In this document: positions 44,140-54,600 of the stretch, piece by piece | How the letters are laid out: each line of letters begins with the position of its first letter | Numbering within the stretch: position 1 is the stretch's first letter | Notes under the pieces: generated by a model | Database searches by the model: none | What the model was told of the DNA's origin: nothing | Seen by the model: only the letters and a program-made list of their open reading frames with translations | Origin: Terriglobia bacterium | GTDB lineage: Bacteria; Acidobacteriota; Terriglobia; Bryobacterales; Bryobacteraceae | Length of the DNA stretch: 64,000 bases | Reading direction: 5' to 3' | Assembly (NCBI GenBank): GCA_025363475.1 | Contig: JANYDS010000073.1 | Location: 1 to 64,000, forward strand | Translations under genes and position numbers: made by a program

Positions 44140-45170
44140 ATCCCGGTTTGACGCCAAGAGCGTCAGGGTTTCGTATGCCCGCCGAGTGGGAGAAGCACGA
44201 AGCGACGTGGCTTGCCTGGCCGCACAACGAAGAAGACTGGCCTGGGCGTTTTGAGCCAATTGCGTGGGTTTACGGCGAAATTGTGCGCAAGCTTTCCCAG
44301 GTGGAACGCGTCCGCATCCTGCTGCAAAATGATGACACTGAGTTTGCGGCGCGCAAGGTGCTGGAAAAATGTGGCGTCAACTGGGAAGCGATTGAATTTT
44401 TCCCGCTGCAGACAGACCGTGTCTGGACGCGTGATTTCGCTCCACTTTTTGTAAAGAATGAGGAAGGCGAAGTGGCTGCGGTGAAGTGGAGCTTCGACGG
44501 CTGGGCGAAGTACGAAAACCATCTGCGGGATGAGGCCGCGGGGCGCGCGATTCCGGAGCTTGTCGGGGTGCGGGCATGGGAATCGGGCATGGTGCTGGAA
44601 GGCGGAAGTATTGATGTAAATGGCGCAGGCCTGTTGCTGACGACGGAGGAGTGTTTGCTGAGTCCGGTGCAGGCGCGCAACCCGGAGCTTTCGCGGGAAC
44701 AGATTGAGGCGGCTCTTTCGGATAATTTAGGGATTGATCAGGTTCTTTGGCTCGGCAACGGGATTGAAGGCGATGATACCCACGGACACATTGACGACCT
44801 GGCGCGTTTCACTGATGCGGAGACAGTAGTGATGGTTTCTGAGGATGACCCGAAAGACCCGAATTATAAACCGCTCAAAGAGAACTGGGAACGGCTGCAG
44901 CGGATGCCGGTAAGGTCACGCAAGCTGCCGATGCCGCAGCCGCTGTGGTTTGATGGCGTGCGTTTGCCTGCCAGCTATGCGAATTTTTATATCGCCAATG
45001 AAATGGTGCTGGTGCCGACGTTTAATGATCCGAACGACCGCATTGCGTTGAATACGCTGGCGGAATGTTTTCCTGAGAGACAGGTGGCAGGGATTAACTG
45101 CGTTGAACTCGTTTGGGGCCTGGGGACACTGCACTGTATGACTCAGCAGCAACCGGCGGCTACTCGATAA
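44136..45170 (+). CDS. aguA: agmatine deiminase
   Basis: 344 residues of the pentein fold. Catalytic C334 in GLGTLHCMTQ, histidine and aspartates in DDTHGHIDDLARF and TRDFAP match peptidyl-arginine-deiminase-type agmatine deiminases. It converts agmatine to N-carbamoylputrescine, the substrate of AguB coded just upstream. No arginine decarboxylase is in this window, so the source of agmatine is unseen. Convergent with msrA, eight bases apart. Confidence 0.95.
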   Translation: MNPGLTPRASGFRMPAEWEKHEATWLAWPHNEEDWPGRFEPIAWVYGEIVRKLSQVERVRILLQNDDTEFAARKVLEKCGVNWEAIEFFPLQTDRVWTRDFAPLFVKNEEGEVAAVKWSFDGWAKYENHLRDEAAGRAIPELVGVRAWESGMVLEGGSIDVNGAGLLLTTEECLLSPVQARNPELSREQIEAALSDNLGIDQVLWLGNGIEGDDTHGHIDDLARFTDAETVVMVSEDDPKDPNYKPLKENWERLQRMPVRSRKLPMPQPLWFDGVRLPASYANFYIANEMVLVPTFNDPNDRIALNTLAECFPERQVAGINCVELVWGLGTLHCMTQQQPAATR

Positions 45171-45178
45171 ACCTGGCT

Positions 45179-45736
45179 TCAGGGTCTGAGCAGCCCGGCA
45201 AATTTCTTGCGGAATTTCATCACCTTGGGCGCAACGATATAAGCGCAGTAAGGCTGATGCGGATTGTTTTCAAAGTAGCTCTGATGGTAGGTTTCAGCAG
45301 TGAACAATGCTGAGGCCGGTTCAAGCGCCGTCACAATTTCTCCGTCGTAAACCTTTTCCGCATTCATCTCAGCAATTACTTCTTTCGCCACCGTTTCCTG
45401 TTCGGGCGAATGCAGAAAAATCACTGAACGGTATTGCGTCCCGACATCATTCCCCTGACGGTTCAGCGTCGTGGGGTCGTGGGCGGTAAAGAAGATGTGC
45501 AGCACATCGCGGAAGGTAATGACGGCTGGGTCAAAAGTGACCTGAACCACCTCCACATGACCGCTGGTTCCCGAGCAAACCTGTTCATAGGTGGGATTAG
45601 GTCTGGTGCCGCCCATATAGCCGGAAATGGCCGCCGACACGCCGCGGGTTTCGCTGAAGACAGCTTCTACACACCAGAAGCAGCCGCCCCCCAGTGTGGC
45701 GATTTCCAGCTTGCTGTTCGTTCCCGTGTCGTTCAT
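45179..45736 (-). CDS. msrA: peptide methionine-(S)-S-oxide reductase MsrA
   Basis: 185 residues; active-site cysteine C19 in GGGCFWC, followed by ISGYMGG and VQVTFDP of the MsrA family. It repairs methionine sulfoxide in proteins. Its ATG follows directly on the stop of the upstream TPR protein (TAAATG), so they are co-transcribed. No fused MsrB or extra domain. Confidence 0.95.
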   Translation of the reverse strand: MNDTGTNSKLEIATLGGGCFWCVEAVFSETRGVSAAISGYMGGTRPNPTYEQVCSGTSGHVEVVQVTFDPAVITFRDVLHIFFTAHDPTTLNRQGNDVGTQYRSVIFLHSPEQETVAKEVIAEMNAEKVYDGEIVTALEPASALFTAETYHQSYFENNPHQPYCAYIVAPKVMKFRKKFAGLLRP

Positions 45737-47638
45737 TTACCTAACCCCGTTTTTTTGCGCCAGTTCGTACTGCAAATTATTCTTCACCACGTCTAGATCA
45801 GGCTGAAGCCGGAAGGCCTCACGCAGCGCGGCAATCGCCTCATCGGTCTTGCCTATTGTGTGATAGGAGGCAGCCATGTTGGCGTACGCTTCGGCAAGGT
45901 CCGGCTGAAGCTTCAAAGCGCTCTTACAGGCTTCAATAGAATCTTCAAACCGACCGTCCTGAAAATACAGCGCCGAGAGTTTGAGGAAATGATCAACCGA
46001 AGGTTCTTCCTTCGCAAGCTTAACCGTTGAGGTTACTGCTGCGATGCCGGCGAGAGCCACGTTGCGGCCCCGTTGCGCATCTGCATCCTCAGGGTCCAGC
46101 GTCAGAACATTGTTGGCACTCTGGAGCGCGGCAGGCCACTTGTAGTTCTGGACATTGATCTCCATGAGGATCTTGCGCGCCCCGATATCGGAACTGTCCA
46201 GGCTCTGCGCCTTCGCCGCCATTTTAAAGGCTTCTTCCGTTTTGCCGTGGCGGAACAACCAGTCGGCATAACCAGACCAGGCGCGGGCCGGAGGTGCAGC
46301 GGACGCGATGGCTTTTCGAAAATGACCTTCCGCATCCTTTTCGAGGCCTACCTGCTGGCAGGCAATACCGAGTTCGGTTTCAAGTTCGGCGTTGTTCGGC
46401 AGTAGTTTCAGCGCTCTCTGCAGATAATCATAGCCAAGGCTGTAGCGAACGCCGAAAACATCCGCAGCTCCGCTGGACATGAAGGTCAGACCGTAATTCA
46501 TCACGGCATAACCATCTTTGGGATTGTGATTGACTGCATCGCCCCACAGCGCTTCATCCGTGACCCAGAATTTATTGCGTTCATTCGTCACCACACCGCA
46601 GGCAAGCAGCACCGCTCCGGCCAGAACCGGCGTGCCGAACTGAACAAAAAGGCGGCCAGGCGCGGTTACTTCCACGCGTCCCAGCAGCAGGCTGACCGCA
46701 CCGACCACAATAATCACGAGGCCCGCCATGGCCAGAAACGCACGTGAAAAAGCTTCAGGCTGGCGCTGCGGCATTAGCACAAAAGGTACCAGGCTGGCGA
46801 GGAACCACCAAAGCCCGAATGCCATCAATTTCCATTTCGGTTCTCTGCTGATCAAGCGGGCAAGCCAGACCAGTGCCGCCAGCCCGGCATAACCCGCCAG
46901 CGCCAGCGGTGACCACACGTGCTCGAATGGCAAGTATCCGTCGACGCCGCGGACCGGAAACGTTACAAAAAACGCAAACAAATAACGAATTACAACCCAT
47001 GGCTGGGTAGACCAGTAAGCAAGAGAAGGAACCAGCGCCTGCCCTGCGTGGGTCCCAATCACCGCCGACTGCCCCAGCCAGATAACCGTACAAACCGCAG
47101 CTGAAGGGACCACCCGCAGCTTGCCTGCGCCACCCTCGAACAGACAAATATAGGCCAGCAGCAAGAGCGGGAACGCGAGGGCCGCAGGCCCCGCCAGCAT
47201 CCCAAGGACAACAGGAATCAGGTAAAACGGGAAGGGAAAACCACGAAAAAATCTATACACCGCTGAAATACGCGGACGCATTTTGATCCGGAACATATCC
47301 CAGTCGTTTTTCGGAACCCGCGGAGTCAGGATCAGAAAATCGACAGGAAGAAGACGCGGCCACGCAATCCAGACCAGCAGGCCGCCGATCACGCCCACCG
47401 AACTCAGAATCATGCCCCTTTGCAACGCGTAATTCAAAGTTTCCGCCGCCAGCGGGTGAAAACCATAGAGCGCCGCGCCAAATAAAGCCAGATTATGGGA
47501 ACTGCGAGGGAGTGCTCTGATCAGCACATAAAAAAGACAAAGTTCAATGGTGAACCAGATGAAGTTTTCAACCTGATACAGAATGGGTTCCACCTGCCCT
47601 GCAATTTTGTGGTCGAGCGCAAAAGCGGTGAGCAGCAC
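45737..47638 (-). CDS. membrane protein with C-terminal TPR repeats
   Basis: 633 residues from the first usual start codon, GTG at 47638. About ten hydrophobic segments (1-340), then TPR repeats (about 390-630; for example NAELETELGIACQQVGLEKDAEG and DLAEAYANMAASYHTIGKTDEAI). The frame stays open for another 81 codons upstream to about 47881, coding for a membrane helix and HLDDSHVIVSNQSI, typical of family N-termini, but with no ATG, GTG or TTG. So the protein is probably longer and uses a rare start or the sequence has an error. Likely a glycosyltransferase-like or O-glycosylation membrane protein; the precise role is unknown. Confidence 0.8.
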   Translation of the reverse strand: MLLTAFALDHKIAGQVEPILYQVENFIWFTIELCLFYVLIRALPRSSHNLALFGAALYGFHPLAAETLNYALQRGMILSSVGVIGGLLVWIAWPRLLPVDFLILTPRVPKNDWDMFRIKMRPRISAVYRFFRGFPFPFYLIPVVLGMLAGPAALAFPLLLLAYICLFEGGAGKLRVVPSAAVCTVIWLGQSAVIGTHAGQALVPSLAYWSTQPWVVIRYLFAFFVTFPVRGVDGYLPFEHVWSPLALAGYAGLAALVWLARLISREPKWKLMAFGLWWFLASLVPFVLMPQRQPEAFSRAFLAMAGLVIIVVGAVSLLLGRVEVTAPGRLFVQFGTPVLAGAVLLACGVVTNERNKFWVTDEALWGDAVNHNPKDGYAVMNYGLTFMSSGAADVFGVRYSLGYDYLQRALKLLPNNAELETELGIACQQVGLEKDAEGHFRKAIASAAPPARAWSGYADWLFRHGKTEEAFKMAAKAQSLDSSDIGARKILMEINVQNYKWPAALQSANNVLTLDPEDADAQRGRNVALAGIAAVTSTVKLAKEEPSVDHFLKLSALYFQDGRFEDSIEACKSALKLQPDLAEAYANMAASYHTIGKTDEAIAALREAFRLQPDLDVVKNNLQYELAQKNGVR

Positions 47639-47873
47639 TGGCTGATATTCAGCGTATTCCGTGCGGGAGCTGTATTTTTCGGGGCTGAGGAAAAACTGGC
47701 CGGTATTGGAAAGTGTACGAATGGACTGGTTGGAGACGATTACATGAGAATCGTCAAGATGAAAACCGCTTTCAAAATGGGTTGACCACGTGACAACAAA
47801 GCCCAGCAGTACCAGGATCAGGGTGAGCCAGAATACAACAAGGTCGGTCGTTTGAGAGGGCTGTTCTGAAGGT

Positions 47874-47893
47874 GCTATACCCTAAAGTATAGC
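47874..47893. promoter_or_regulatory. 7-bp inverted repeat at the open-frame start
   Basis: GCTATAC and GTATAGC flank a 6-base loop just where the TPR protein frame opens. It could be an operator or hairpin in the leader. Confidence 0.35.
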
Positions 47894-47915
47894 CAGTGGT
47901 ATCGTCACCGGCAAG

Positions 47916-49346
47916 CTAGCCAGTACTACACGCGCGGGCTAGTACTGAGACGTCCGGCAGCGATTCGATTCTCCAGCAGAGGTCAAGCAGGCGGGGGGTC
48001 TGAGAATCCGAAATTACGCCCGCCGCAAGGCCCAGGAATTTCGCTTCAAGATCAGTGTCCGTCATGGGATGCCTGGTACTGCCCACGGCATGTTCAATGT
48101 ACTTTTCGAAGTTTTTTCCGTCGTTCAATGTGATGGTGATTCGGACCTGATCCTCGGCCAGCGAGGAATCGATGGCGGTTGACACTCGTCCGCGCAACGC
48201 GATTGTTTCAGGGTTCTGAACCGCGCGATCTGAGAACTGCTGTTCTCCGGCTGCACCTTCCACGATTGCCACGGCAGCGGCATGGTAAACACTGAATTTG
48301 CCTTCAAGTCCTGTATGCGGACTGGTCTTGCCCGTAAGTTCCAGCACCAGAGGATGAACTCGCAGGTGAATGGACCGGATTCGATCTGCCGTGAGACGGA
48401 ACTGATCGCGGAGCTGGATACACCCGTCGATTGTCGGGTGAATGACAATTCCGCAGGCAAACGGTTTGTAGGTGTTAAGCGAGACCTCCCATGTCGTACC
48501 GAGGCCTGCAGTGACTTCGGACCATGTTTGTTTGGTGCTGACCACATTCGCCCAGCCCGATTTGGCTTCAATTCCATGATCTGAACTGGTGAAGTTCTGT
48601 TGCGCCAGAAAGGCTGCGGTGAGGCCGTTCTGCGCGGCTCTGCCCGGGTGAAAACTCTTGGTCATCGTCCCGAACATTTCCCGCAGACCCACCGGCTGGG
48701 TTGCCGCCAGGCCCAGCGCCCACACCATTTGCTGCTTGTTGAGGCCGAGCAGTTTACCGGCGGCAGCGGCGGCCCCAAACACGCCTGTCGTTCCTGTGAT
48801 GTGCCAGCCTCTGTCGTAATGCGCGGGATAGACAGCGTTGCCGAGGCGGCACTCAACCTCTATGCCCAGGATCATGGCATTCAGGAAATCACTGCCGGAA
48901 ACGGGCTGCCGTTCGGACAGAGCGAGGATCGCGGAAACTACGGGTCCGGCCGGATGGATTACGGTCTTGAGATGAGTATCGTCATAGTCAAGAATATGCG
49001 AAGCGATACCGTTGATCAGCGCCGCGTGCAAGATATCGACGCGTTCCGTGCGCCCGATGAGGGTAGCCTGCGGAGGCCCGAAAAAGGGAGTGAAAGCGGC
49101 GATTGCACGGTTGACACCATCGCTCCTGGCACCTCCCAGAGCACAGCCGGCGTAGTTCAGCAAAGTCCGGGAAGCTTCTTTGCGTACGGCGGCCGGAACG
49201 GAATCAAGACTTGCGCCCACCAAATACGCCGCAAGAAGGCCCGTTACATCGCCCGGAGGCGGTTCGGGGGCAGCCGATGCAGAGGGGACAGTGAAGGCGA
49301 CCGAGCCTGCCAGCGCGGAAGTGGCGAGAAAGCGGCGTCGTTTCAT
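47916..49346 (-). CDS. exported MmgE/PrpD family protein
   Basis: 476 residues. A twin-arginine-like signal (KRRRFLATSALAGSVAF) directs it to the periplasm through Tat. The rest matches the MmgE/PrpD (2-methylcitrate dehydratase-related) fold: LNYAGCALGG, SHILDYDDTH, HITGTTGVFGAAAAAGKLLG and PFACGIVIHPTID. Cytoplasmic PrpD dehydrates methylcitrate; the secreted version in Acidobacteria has no settled role. I use the ATG at 49346 rather than the TTG at 49361, since the former has AGG six bases before it. Confidence 0.87.
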   Translation of the reverse strand: MKRRRFLATSALAGSVAFTVPSASAAPEPPPGDVTGLLAAYLVGASLDSVPAAVRKEASRTLLNYAGCALGGARSDGVNRAIAAFTPFFGPPQATLIGRTERVDILHAALINGIASHILDYDDTHLKTVIHPAGPVVSAILALSERQPVSGSDFLNAMILGIEVECRLGNAVYPAHYDRGWHITGTTGVFGAAAAAGKLLGLNKQQMVWALGLAATQPVGLREMFGTMTKSFHPGRAAQNGLTAAFLAQQNFTSSDHGIEAKSGWANVVSTKQTWSEVTAGLGTTWEVSLNTYKPFACGIVIHPTIDGCIQLRDQFRLTADRIRSIHLRVHPLVLELTGKTSPHTGLEGKFSVYHAAAVAIVEGAAGEQQFSDRAVQNPETIALRGRVSTAIDSSLAEDQVRITITLNDGKNFEKYIEHAVGSTRHPMTDTDLEAKFLGLAAGVISDSQTPRLLDLCWRIESLPDVSVLARACSTG

Positions 49347-49361
49347 AGCAGCCTGTGGCAA

Positions 49362-49610
49362 CTACAGCTTAATACGAGCCGCCGCAGGGGCCGATGAGGC
49401 CTTGTCATCGCGGTATACAGGAGTTTGCTGTTTTCGTATCCGTGCGTAAGCGCAATCCATGCATGTTTCAACCCCTGAAGCCGGGTTGAAGACAGTCGTC
49501 ATGTGTTCGCAGGAGCGCTTGCAGCGCTGGCAAACGCCCTCCGGGCTCCAACGGTGATGGCGGAGCAGGCAGATCATGCCCGCCAGAGATATGGCTGAGC
49601 TTGGCATCAA
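49362..49610 (-). CDS. small Cys-rich zinc-ribbon-like protein (copy 2)
   Basis: 82 residues; an inner ATG at 49577 would give 71. Cysteine motifs QRCKRSC and ETCMDC, with HHRW and HMTTVFNP between, line up with the copy near 32200-32340. Zinc binding is likely. The family has no name I know. It sits between the MmgE/PrpD gene and the TetR operon, on the minus strand. Confidence 0.55.
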   Translation of the reverse strand: MMPSSAISLAGMICLLRHHRWSPEGVCQRCKRSCEHMTTVFNPASGVETCMDCAYARIRKQQTPVYRDDKASSAPAAARIKL

Positions 49611-49698
49611 CTGATTACAAGTATAAGAACAATTCCATAAGGCCGAGAAAAAATATGAAGATTTGAGAATCAGGCTCCAGTAGTCCCGAGACAGCCGC

Positions 49699-49728
49699 TT
49701 GACCAGTTAGTAAGCATTTACTTACAAT
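49699..49728 (+). promoter_or_regulatory. sigma-70-type promoter of the efflux operon
   Basis: TTGACC at 49699-49704 and TACAAT at 49723-49728 are spaced by 18 bp, close to the consensus. They lie 30 bases upstream of the TetR ATG. Confidence 0.6.
49710..49725. promoter_or_regulatory. palindromic operator, probable TetR site
   Basis: GTAAG and CTTAC flank six bases, covering the promoter spacer and the start of its -10 box. A repressor binding here would block RNA polymerase, typical of autoregulated TetR genes. Confidence 0.55.
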
Positions 49729-49757
49729 AGATCTTGGCCCACCCTCTCCACTGCCGG

Positions 49758-50363
49758 ATGCCTGCGGAAGACCGCCGCAAACAGCTGATCGAGATCGCTA
49801 TCGACCTGTTTTCACGCAAGGGTTTCGGCGGCACAACCACCCGGGAAATCGCGGCTGCCGCCGGGGTGACCGAAGCCATAATATTCCGGCATTTCGCGAC
49901 CAAACAAGATCTCTACACGGCGATCCTCGAAGTGGAAGGTGCCGGCAGCGGAAGCGACCAGTGGCTGGCGGAAACGCAGGGTTTTCTGGACAGCCAGGAC
50001 GATGAAGGTCTGTTCCGCGTAATTGTGACCAGAGTTGTTGCCCTGCACCGGACCCAGCCTCGTTTTGAAAGGCTGATGATGCACGCGGCGCTTGAAGGCC
50101 ACGAACTTGCCGTGATGCACCACAATCAGCTGACTCTTGGGATCGGTGCACGCATCAAAGAATACATAACGGCCAGACAGGCCTCCGGTGCCCTGTTGCA
50201 GTGCGATCCGGAAGCGGTGCTGTTCGCAGTGGCGGGTGTGGCGCATTTTTACGCAACGCAAAAATATATGTACAGGCTTTGTGACGAGCAAATACAGGAC
50301 GAACAAATGGTTGATTCATTCGTACGCATTCTTATGAACGGTCTTCGGGGAGACAGCAAATGA
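49758..50363 (+). CDS. TetR-family transcriptional regulator
   Basis: 201 residues from the ATG at 49758. The N-terminal helix-turn-helix reads FSRKGFGGTTTREIAAAAGVT, then IIFRHFATKQDLY. The C-terminal part (about 70-200) is the ligand-binding domain. It overlaps the membrane-fusion protein gene by four bases (ATGA), so it leads the RND operon and most likely represses it until a substrate binds. Confidence 0.92.
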   Translation: MPAEDRRKQLIEIAIDLFSRKGFGGTTTREIAAAAGVTEAIIFRHFATKQDLYTAILEVEGAGSGSDQWLAETQGFLDSQDDEGLFRVIVTRVVALHRTQPRFERLMMHAALEGHELAVMHHNQLTLGIGARIKEYITARQASGALLQCDPEAVLFAVAGVAHFYATQKYMYRLCDEQIQDEQMVDSFVRILMNGLRGDSK

Positions 50364-51634
50364 CAAAGTGGAGACTGGTCTTAATCCCGGCGGCACTCGC
50401 GATGCTCGCCGGATGTGGTGCCAAACAGGCGGTGACGCCGGTAGCTGCTGAGCCTGTGAAAGCGATCGTGGTTACAACAGCCAAAGCGGTGACAAGGGAA
50501 GTTCCGGCCGATTTTGAAGAGAGTGGCAGCTTTGTGGCTGATGAGATTTCCGACATCGCTCCACCGGTGGCAGGGCGCGTGATTGCGACACCTGTGGACG
50601 TGGGTGCGCGAGTGAAAGCCGGCCAGGTGATCTGCGAACTGGACCATCGCGATGCCGAACTGAAATTGCAGCAGGCGCGAGCCATACTGCAGGAAGCGAC
50701 GGCAGGCGTGCGGCAGGCGCGGTCGCGAATCGGTTTGACGAACGGCGCATTCGACGCGAATCTGGTGCCGGAAGTGGCGGCAGCTCAGGCTAATTTCCGG
50801 TCGGCACAGGCACAGGCGAAACTGGCAACTGCAGATTCACAGCGCTACGCGAGTCTGGTGGCAACTGGCGACGTTTCCAAAAGTGCGGCAGAGAAAGCTC
50901 GCACCCAGCAGGAAACGGCTGAAGCGCAGGCGAATGCCGCGCGGCAGCAATACGAAGCAGCTGCCAATAATGCCCGCTGGAATTTTGAAGGCGTGCAGAC
51001 CACTACCGCTTCGCTGGACAGCGTGAAGGCGCAACTGGCACAGGCCGAGAAGGGTCTGGCTGATACCACGATCCGCGCACCCTTCGATGGCTTCATCACA
51101 GCCCGTCCGGTGGCGGCAGGTGAATATGTGGGGCTGGGGGCGAAGATCGCAACCATCGTTCGCATTGCTTCGCTCAGGCTGGAACTGCAAACGCCCGAAC
51201 AGAGGGCTTCACAGGCTCACCTGGGCGATGCGGTTGTTGCGCATGTGGCTGCGTTTCCGGATCGCGATTTTCTGGGCCGCGTGAGCGCGATCAACGCCGC
51301 AGTGGACCCGGCTTCACGTGTCTTCATTCTGGAAGCGCGCTTCGACAATCCGGACGCGGCGCTGAAGCCAGGTATGTTCGCCATTGCTAAAGTGCGGCAG
51401 CCCGGTGGCATGCCCGGTGTGTTCGTACCGAAGGTCGCCGTGGTTCGCGACAAAACAACGGACTCCAACCAGGTGTTTGTGGTTCAGGACGGCAAGGTTC
51501 GGCTGCGGGTGGTTTCTGTTGGTGACCAGAGCGGCGATTCGGTTCGCATCCTCTCAGGCATTGCAGATGGTGATGTGGTTGCCACCAGCAACCGCACGGA
51601 ACTGTTCGACGGCGCCCAGGTTACTCAAAAATAA
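50360..51634 (+). CDS. RND efflux periplasmic adaptor (membrane fusion protein)
   Basis: 424 residues; a lipoprotein signal with lipobox LAGC (C19). The lipoyl-like halves are seen at AGRVIATPVDVGARVKAGQVI and ITARPVAAGEYVG, separated by a long coiled coil of QARAILQEATAG and AEAQANAAR type. It bridges the RND pump to the outer membrane channel. It is preceded by the TetR gene and followed by the permease gene seven bases later. Confidence 0.94.
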   Translation: MTKWRLVLIPAALAMLAGCGAKQAVTPVAAEPVKAIVVTTAKAVTREVPADFEESGSFVADEISDIAPPVAGRVIATPVDVGARVKAGQVICELDHRDAELKLQQARAILQEATAGVRQARSRIGLTNGAFDANLVPEVAAAQANFRSAQAQAKLATADSQRYASLVATGDVSKSAAEKARTQQETAEAQANAARQQYEAAANNARWNFEGVQTTTASLDSVKAQLAQAEKGLADTTIRAPFDGFITARPVAAGEYVGLGAKIATIVRIASLRLELQTPEQRASQAHLGDAVVAHVAAFPDRDFLGRVSAINAAVDPASRVFILEARFDNPDAALKPGMFAIAKVRQPGGMPGVFVPKVAVVRDKTTDSNQVFVVQDGKVRLRVVSVGDQSGDSVRILSGIADGDVVATSNRTELFDGAQVTQK

Positions 51635-51640
51635 ATCGAT

Positions 51641-54600
51641 ATGCACGCACTTGCTCAGCTTTGTATCAAACGACCTGTCTTCGCGACGATGCTGATTTTA
51701 TCGCTGGTGGTGGTCGGCGCGTTTTCCTATTTCAGTTTGGGCGTTGATCTGTTTCCCAAGGTTGATATCCCGACGGTTCAGGTTTTGATTGTTGACCCCG
51801 GCGGCTCGCCGGAAGAAATTGAAACTGAGATTTCGAAGAAGGTAGAGGATTCGGTCAACACCATCAGCGGTGTGGATCAGGTAAGGTCGATTTCTTCAGA
51901 GGGGCAGGCGCTGGTTGTGATCACGTTCGATCTTTCCAAGAACGGCGATGTGGCGGCGCAGGAAGTGCAGAACAAGGTCAACCTGATTACGAATGAACTG
52001 CCGCAGTCAGCAAAGGTGCCGATTGTTGCAAAGTTTGATCCGGATGCGCAGCCTGTGCTGCAGGTTGTTGTGTCGTCTCCGCGGTCGCTGCGGGATCTGA
52101 CGATGATCGCGGACAAGCTGATCAAACAGAAGCTGGAGAATGCTTCGGGCGTGGGTCAGGTGCGCATTGTGGGTGGTGCGCGGCGCGAGATTCATGTGCT
52201 GGTGGATCCGGACAAACTGCGGGCCTACAATCTGACCATTACCGATGTTTTTGGAGCACTCCGGTCCCAGAATCTGGAGCTGCCTGCGGGCACGCTCAAA
52301 GAGGGAGCGAAGAATTTCACCATCCGCACCACCGGGCGCATTACAGACCCTGAACAATTCAGCCATATCGCGATTGCCAACCGCAACGGCTATGTGGTGA
52401 AGGTTAGTGATATCGGGCGCAGCGAAGACAGCTATGTGGAACCAACCACGTCTTCCCGGCTGGACGGAGTCCCGGCCGTGACGCTGGTGGTGGCGAAGCA
52501 ATCGGGCGTCAATACGGTCAACACCGCGCGGGACATTAAGGCGCGCATGGCAGAGATTGCCGCCAGTCTGCCGAAAGATGTGAAGACAGAGATCATTGGC
52601 GATCAGTCGATTTTCATTGAGGCTGCGGTGAATTCGATCAAGGAACATTTGATCGAGGGCGGCCTGTTTGCTTCCATCATCATTTTTCTTTTTCTCCGGA
52701 ACTGGCGGACCACACTGATTGCGGCAATTGCGATTCCGACCTCGATCATTTCCACCTTTGCGTTAATGGCCGCGATGGGCTTTACGCTGAACCAGATCAC
52801 GATGCTGGCGCTGACCCTGATGGTGGGTATCGTGATTGACGATGCCATCATCGTGCTGGAAAATATCTACCGTTTTATAGAAGAAAAGCACATGCCGCCG
52901 ATGCAGGCCGCGGTCGAAGGCACCAGCGAAATCGGTCTGGCCGTGATGGCAACCACTCTTTCGCTTTTGGCGGTGTTTCTGCCTGTGGGTTTCATGGGCG
53001 GCATTGTAGGCCGGTTCATGAGTTCGTTCGGCTTTACTTCAGCCTTTGCAATTGCAGTGTCACTGCTGGTTTCATTTACCCTGACGCCGATGCTTTCGTC
53101 GCGGTTTATTAAGCCGCCCGCGGAGGGACAGAAGCACAACTCATCCAAAGATGGTTTCATCTATAAGTGGGTTGACGGCACTTACACCGTGTTACTCAAG
53201 TGGTCGCTGGCGCACCGGGCGTGGATGGTGGGTTTTTGTCTGCTGACTATTGCGAGCATTGTGCCGCTGTTTATGCTGGTGGGTAAAAACTTTCTGCCAA
53301 ATGATGATCAGTCGCAGTTTAATGTGCTGGTGCGGACGCCCGAAGGCACATCTCTGGCGGCCACAACGGCGCTTACAGAAAACATTGCCAGCGACATCCG
53401 CAGGATGCCTGGAGTGCAGCATACGCTCATGACGGCAGGCGGCGGGGCCAATGCTTCGGTGAACACATCATCGATCTTCATCAAACTGGTTGATCTCGAT
53501 CAGCGCACCACCACACAGTCTGATTTTATGCAGGAGACGCGCCGGTTCCTGAAGCGCTATCCGAAGGACATTCATTCGAGCGTGGAGCTGGTTTCGAGCG
53601 TGGGCGGCAATCAGAGCAACGCTGAAATTCAGTACTACATTCAGGGTCCGGACCTGGGCCATCTGCAGAAGTATTCCGACGAACTGGTCAAGAAGATCAG
53701 CCAGATTCCAGGCGCGACTGACGCCGACACAACGCTGCGGAGCGGCAAGCCGGAAGTGCGGCTGCTAATCAACCGTCCGCGGGCGGCAGATCTGGGTGTT
53801 TCGGTGCTCGATATTGAACAGGCGCTGAATACGCTGGTGGCGGGTCAGGTGGCTTCTACCTTCAACGCCGGCGATGACCAGTATGATGTTCGGGTCCGCG
53901 CAGAAGAAGAGTTCCGCACCAGCGCCGAGGGACTGGCGCGGATGACGGTGCCCTCAGCAAAACGCGGTTCTGTGGGCCTTGATGAAGTGGTTGAAATCCG
54001 GCAGGGCTCCGGGCCTTCAGCCGTGAACCGCATCAACCGGCAGCGGCAGGTGACTCTGACCGCAAATACATTGCCGGGCGGATCACAGGCCGCGATCTTG
54101 AGCGGTATCAGCGACGCTGCGGCGGAAATCAATATGGATCCGGATTACAAAAGCGGTCTGGACGGGACTTCAAAAGAACTGGGTCGTGCAGGCTATTACT
54201 TCCTCCTGGCATTCGCCCTTACCTTCATCTTCATGTACATCGTGCTGGCCGCGCAGTTTGAATCGTTCATTCACCCGATTACGATTTTGCTGACACTGCC
54301 GCTGGCTGTACCTTTTGGAATCCTGTCGCTGCTGGTGATGCACCAGACAGTGAACATTTTCTCAGGGTTGGGACTGCTGCTGCTGTTCGGTATTGTCAAG
54401 AAAAATGCCATTCTGCAGATCGATCATACGAATGGCTTGAGGGCTTCCGGCTTGCCTCGTTACGACGCCATCGTGCAGGCGAACCGTGACCGTTTACGTC
54501 CAATTCTGATGACCACGATGGCGCTGGTGGCCGGCATGATGCCGCTGGTGATTTCAAATGGCACGGGCGCGGCCACCAACCGGTCTATTGGCGTCCTGGT

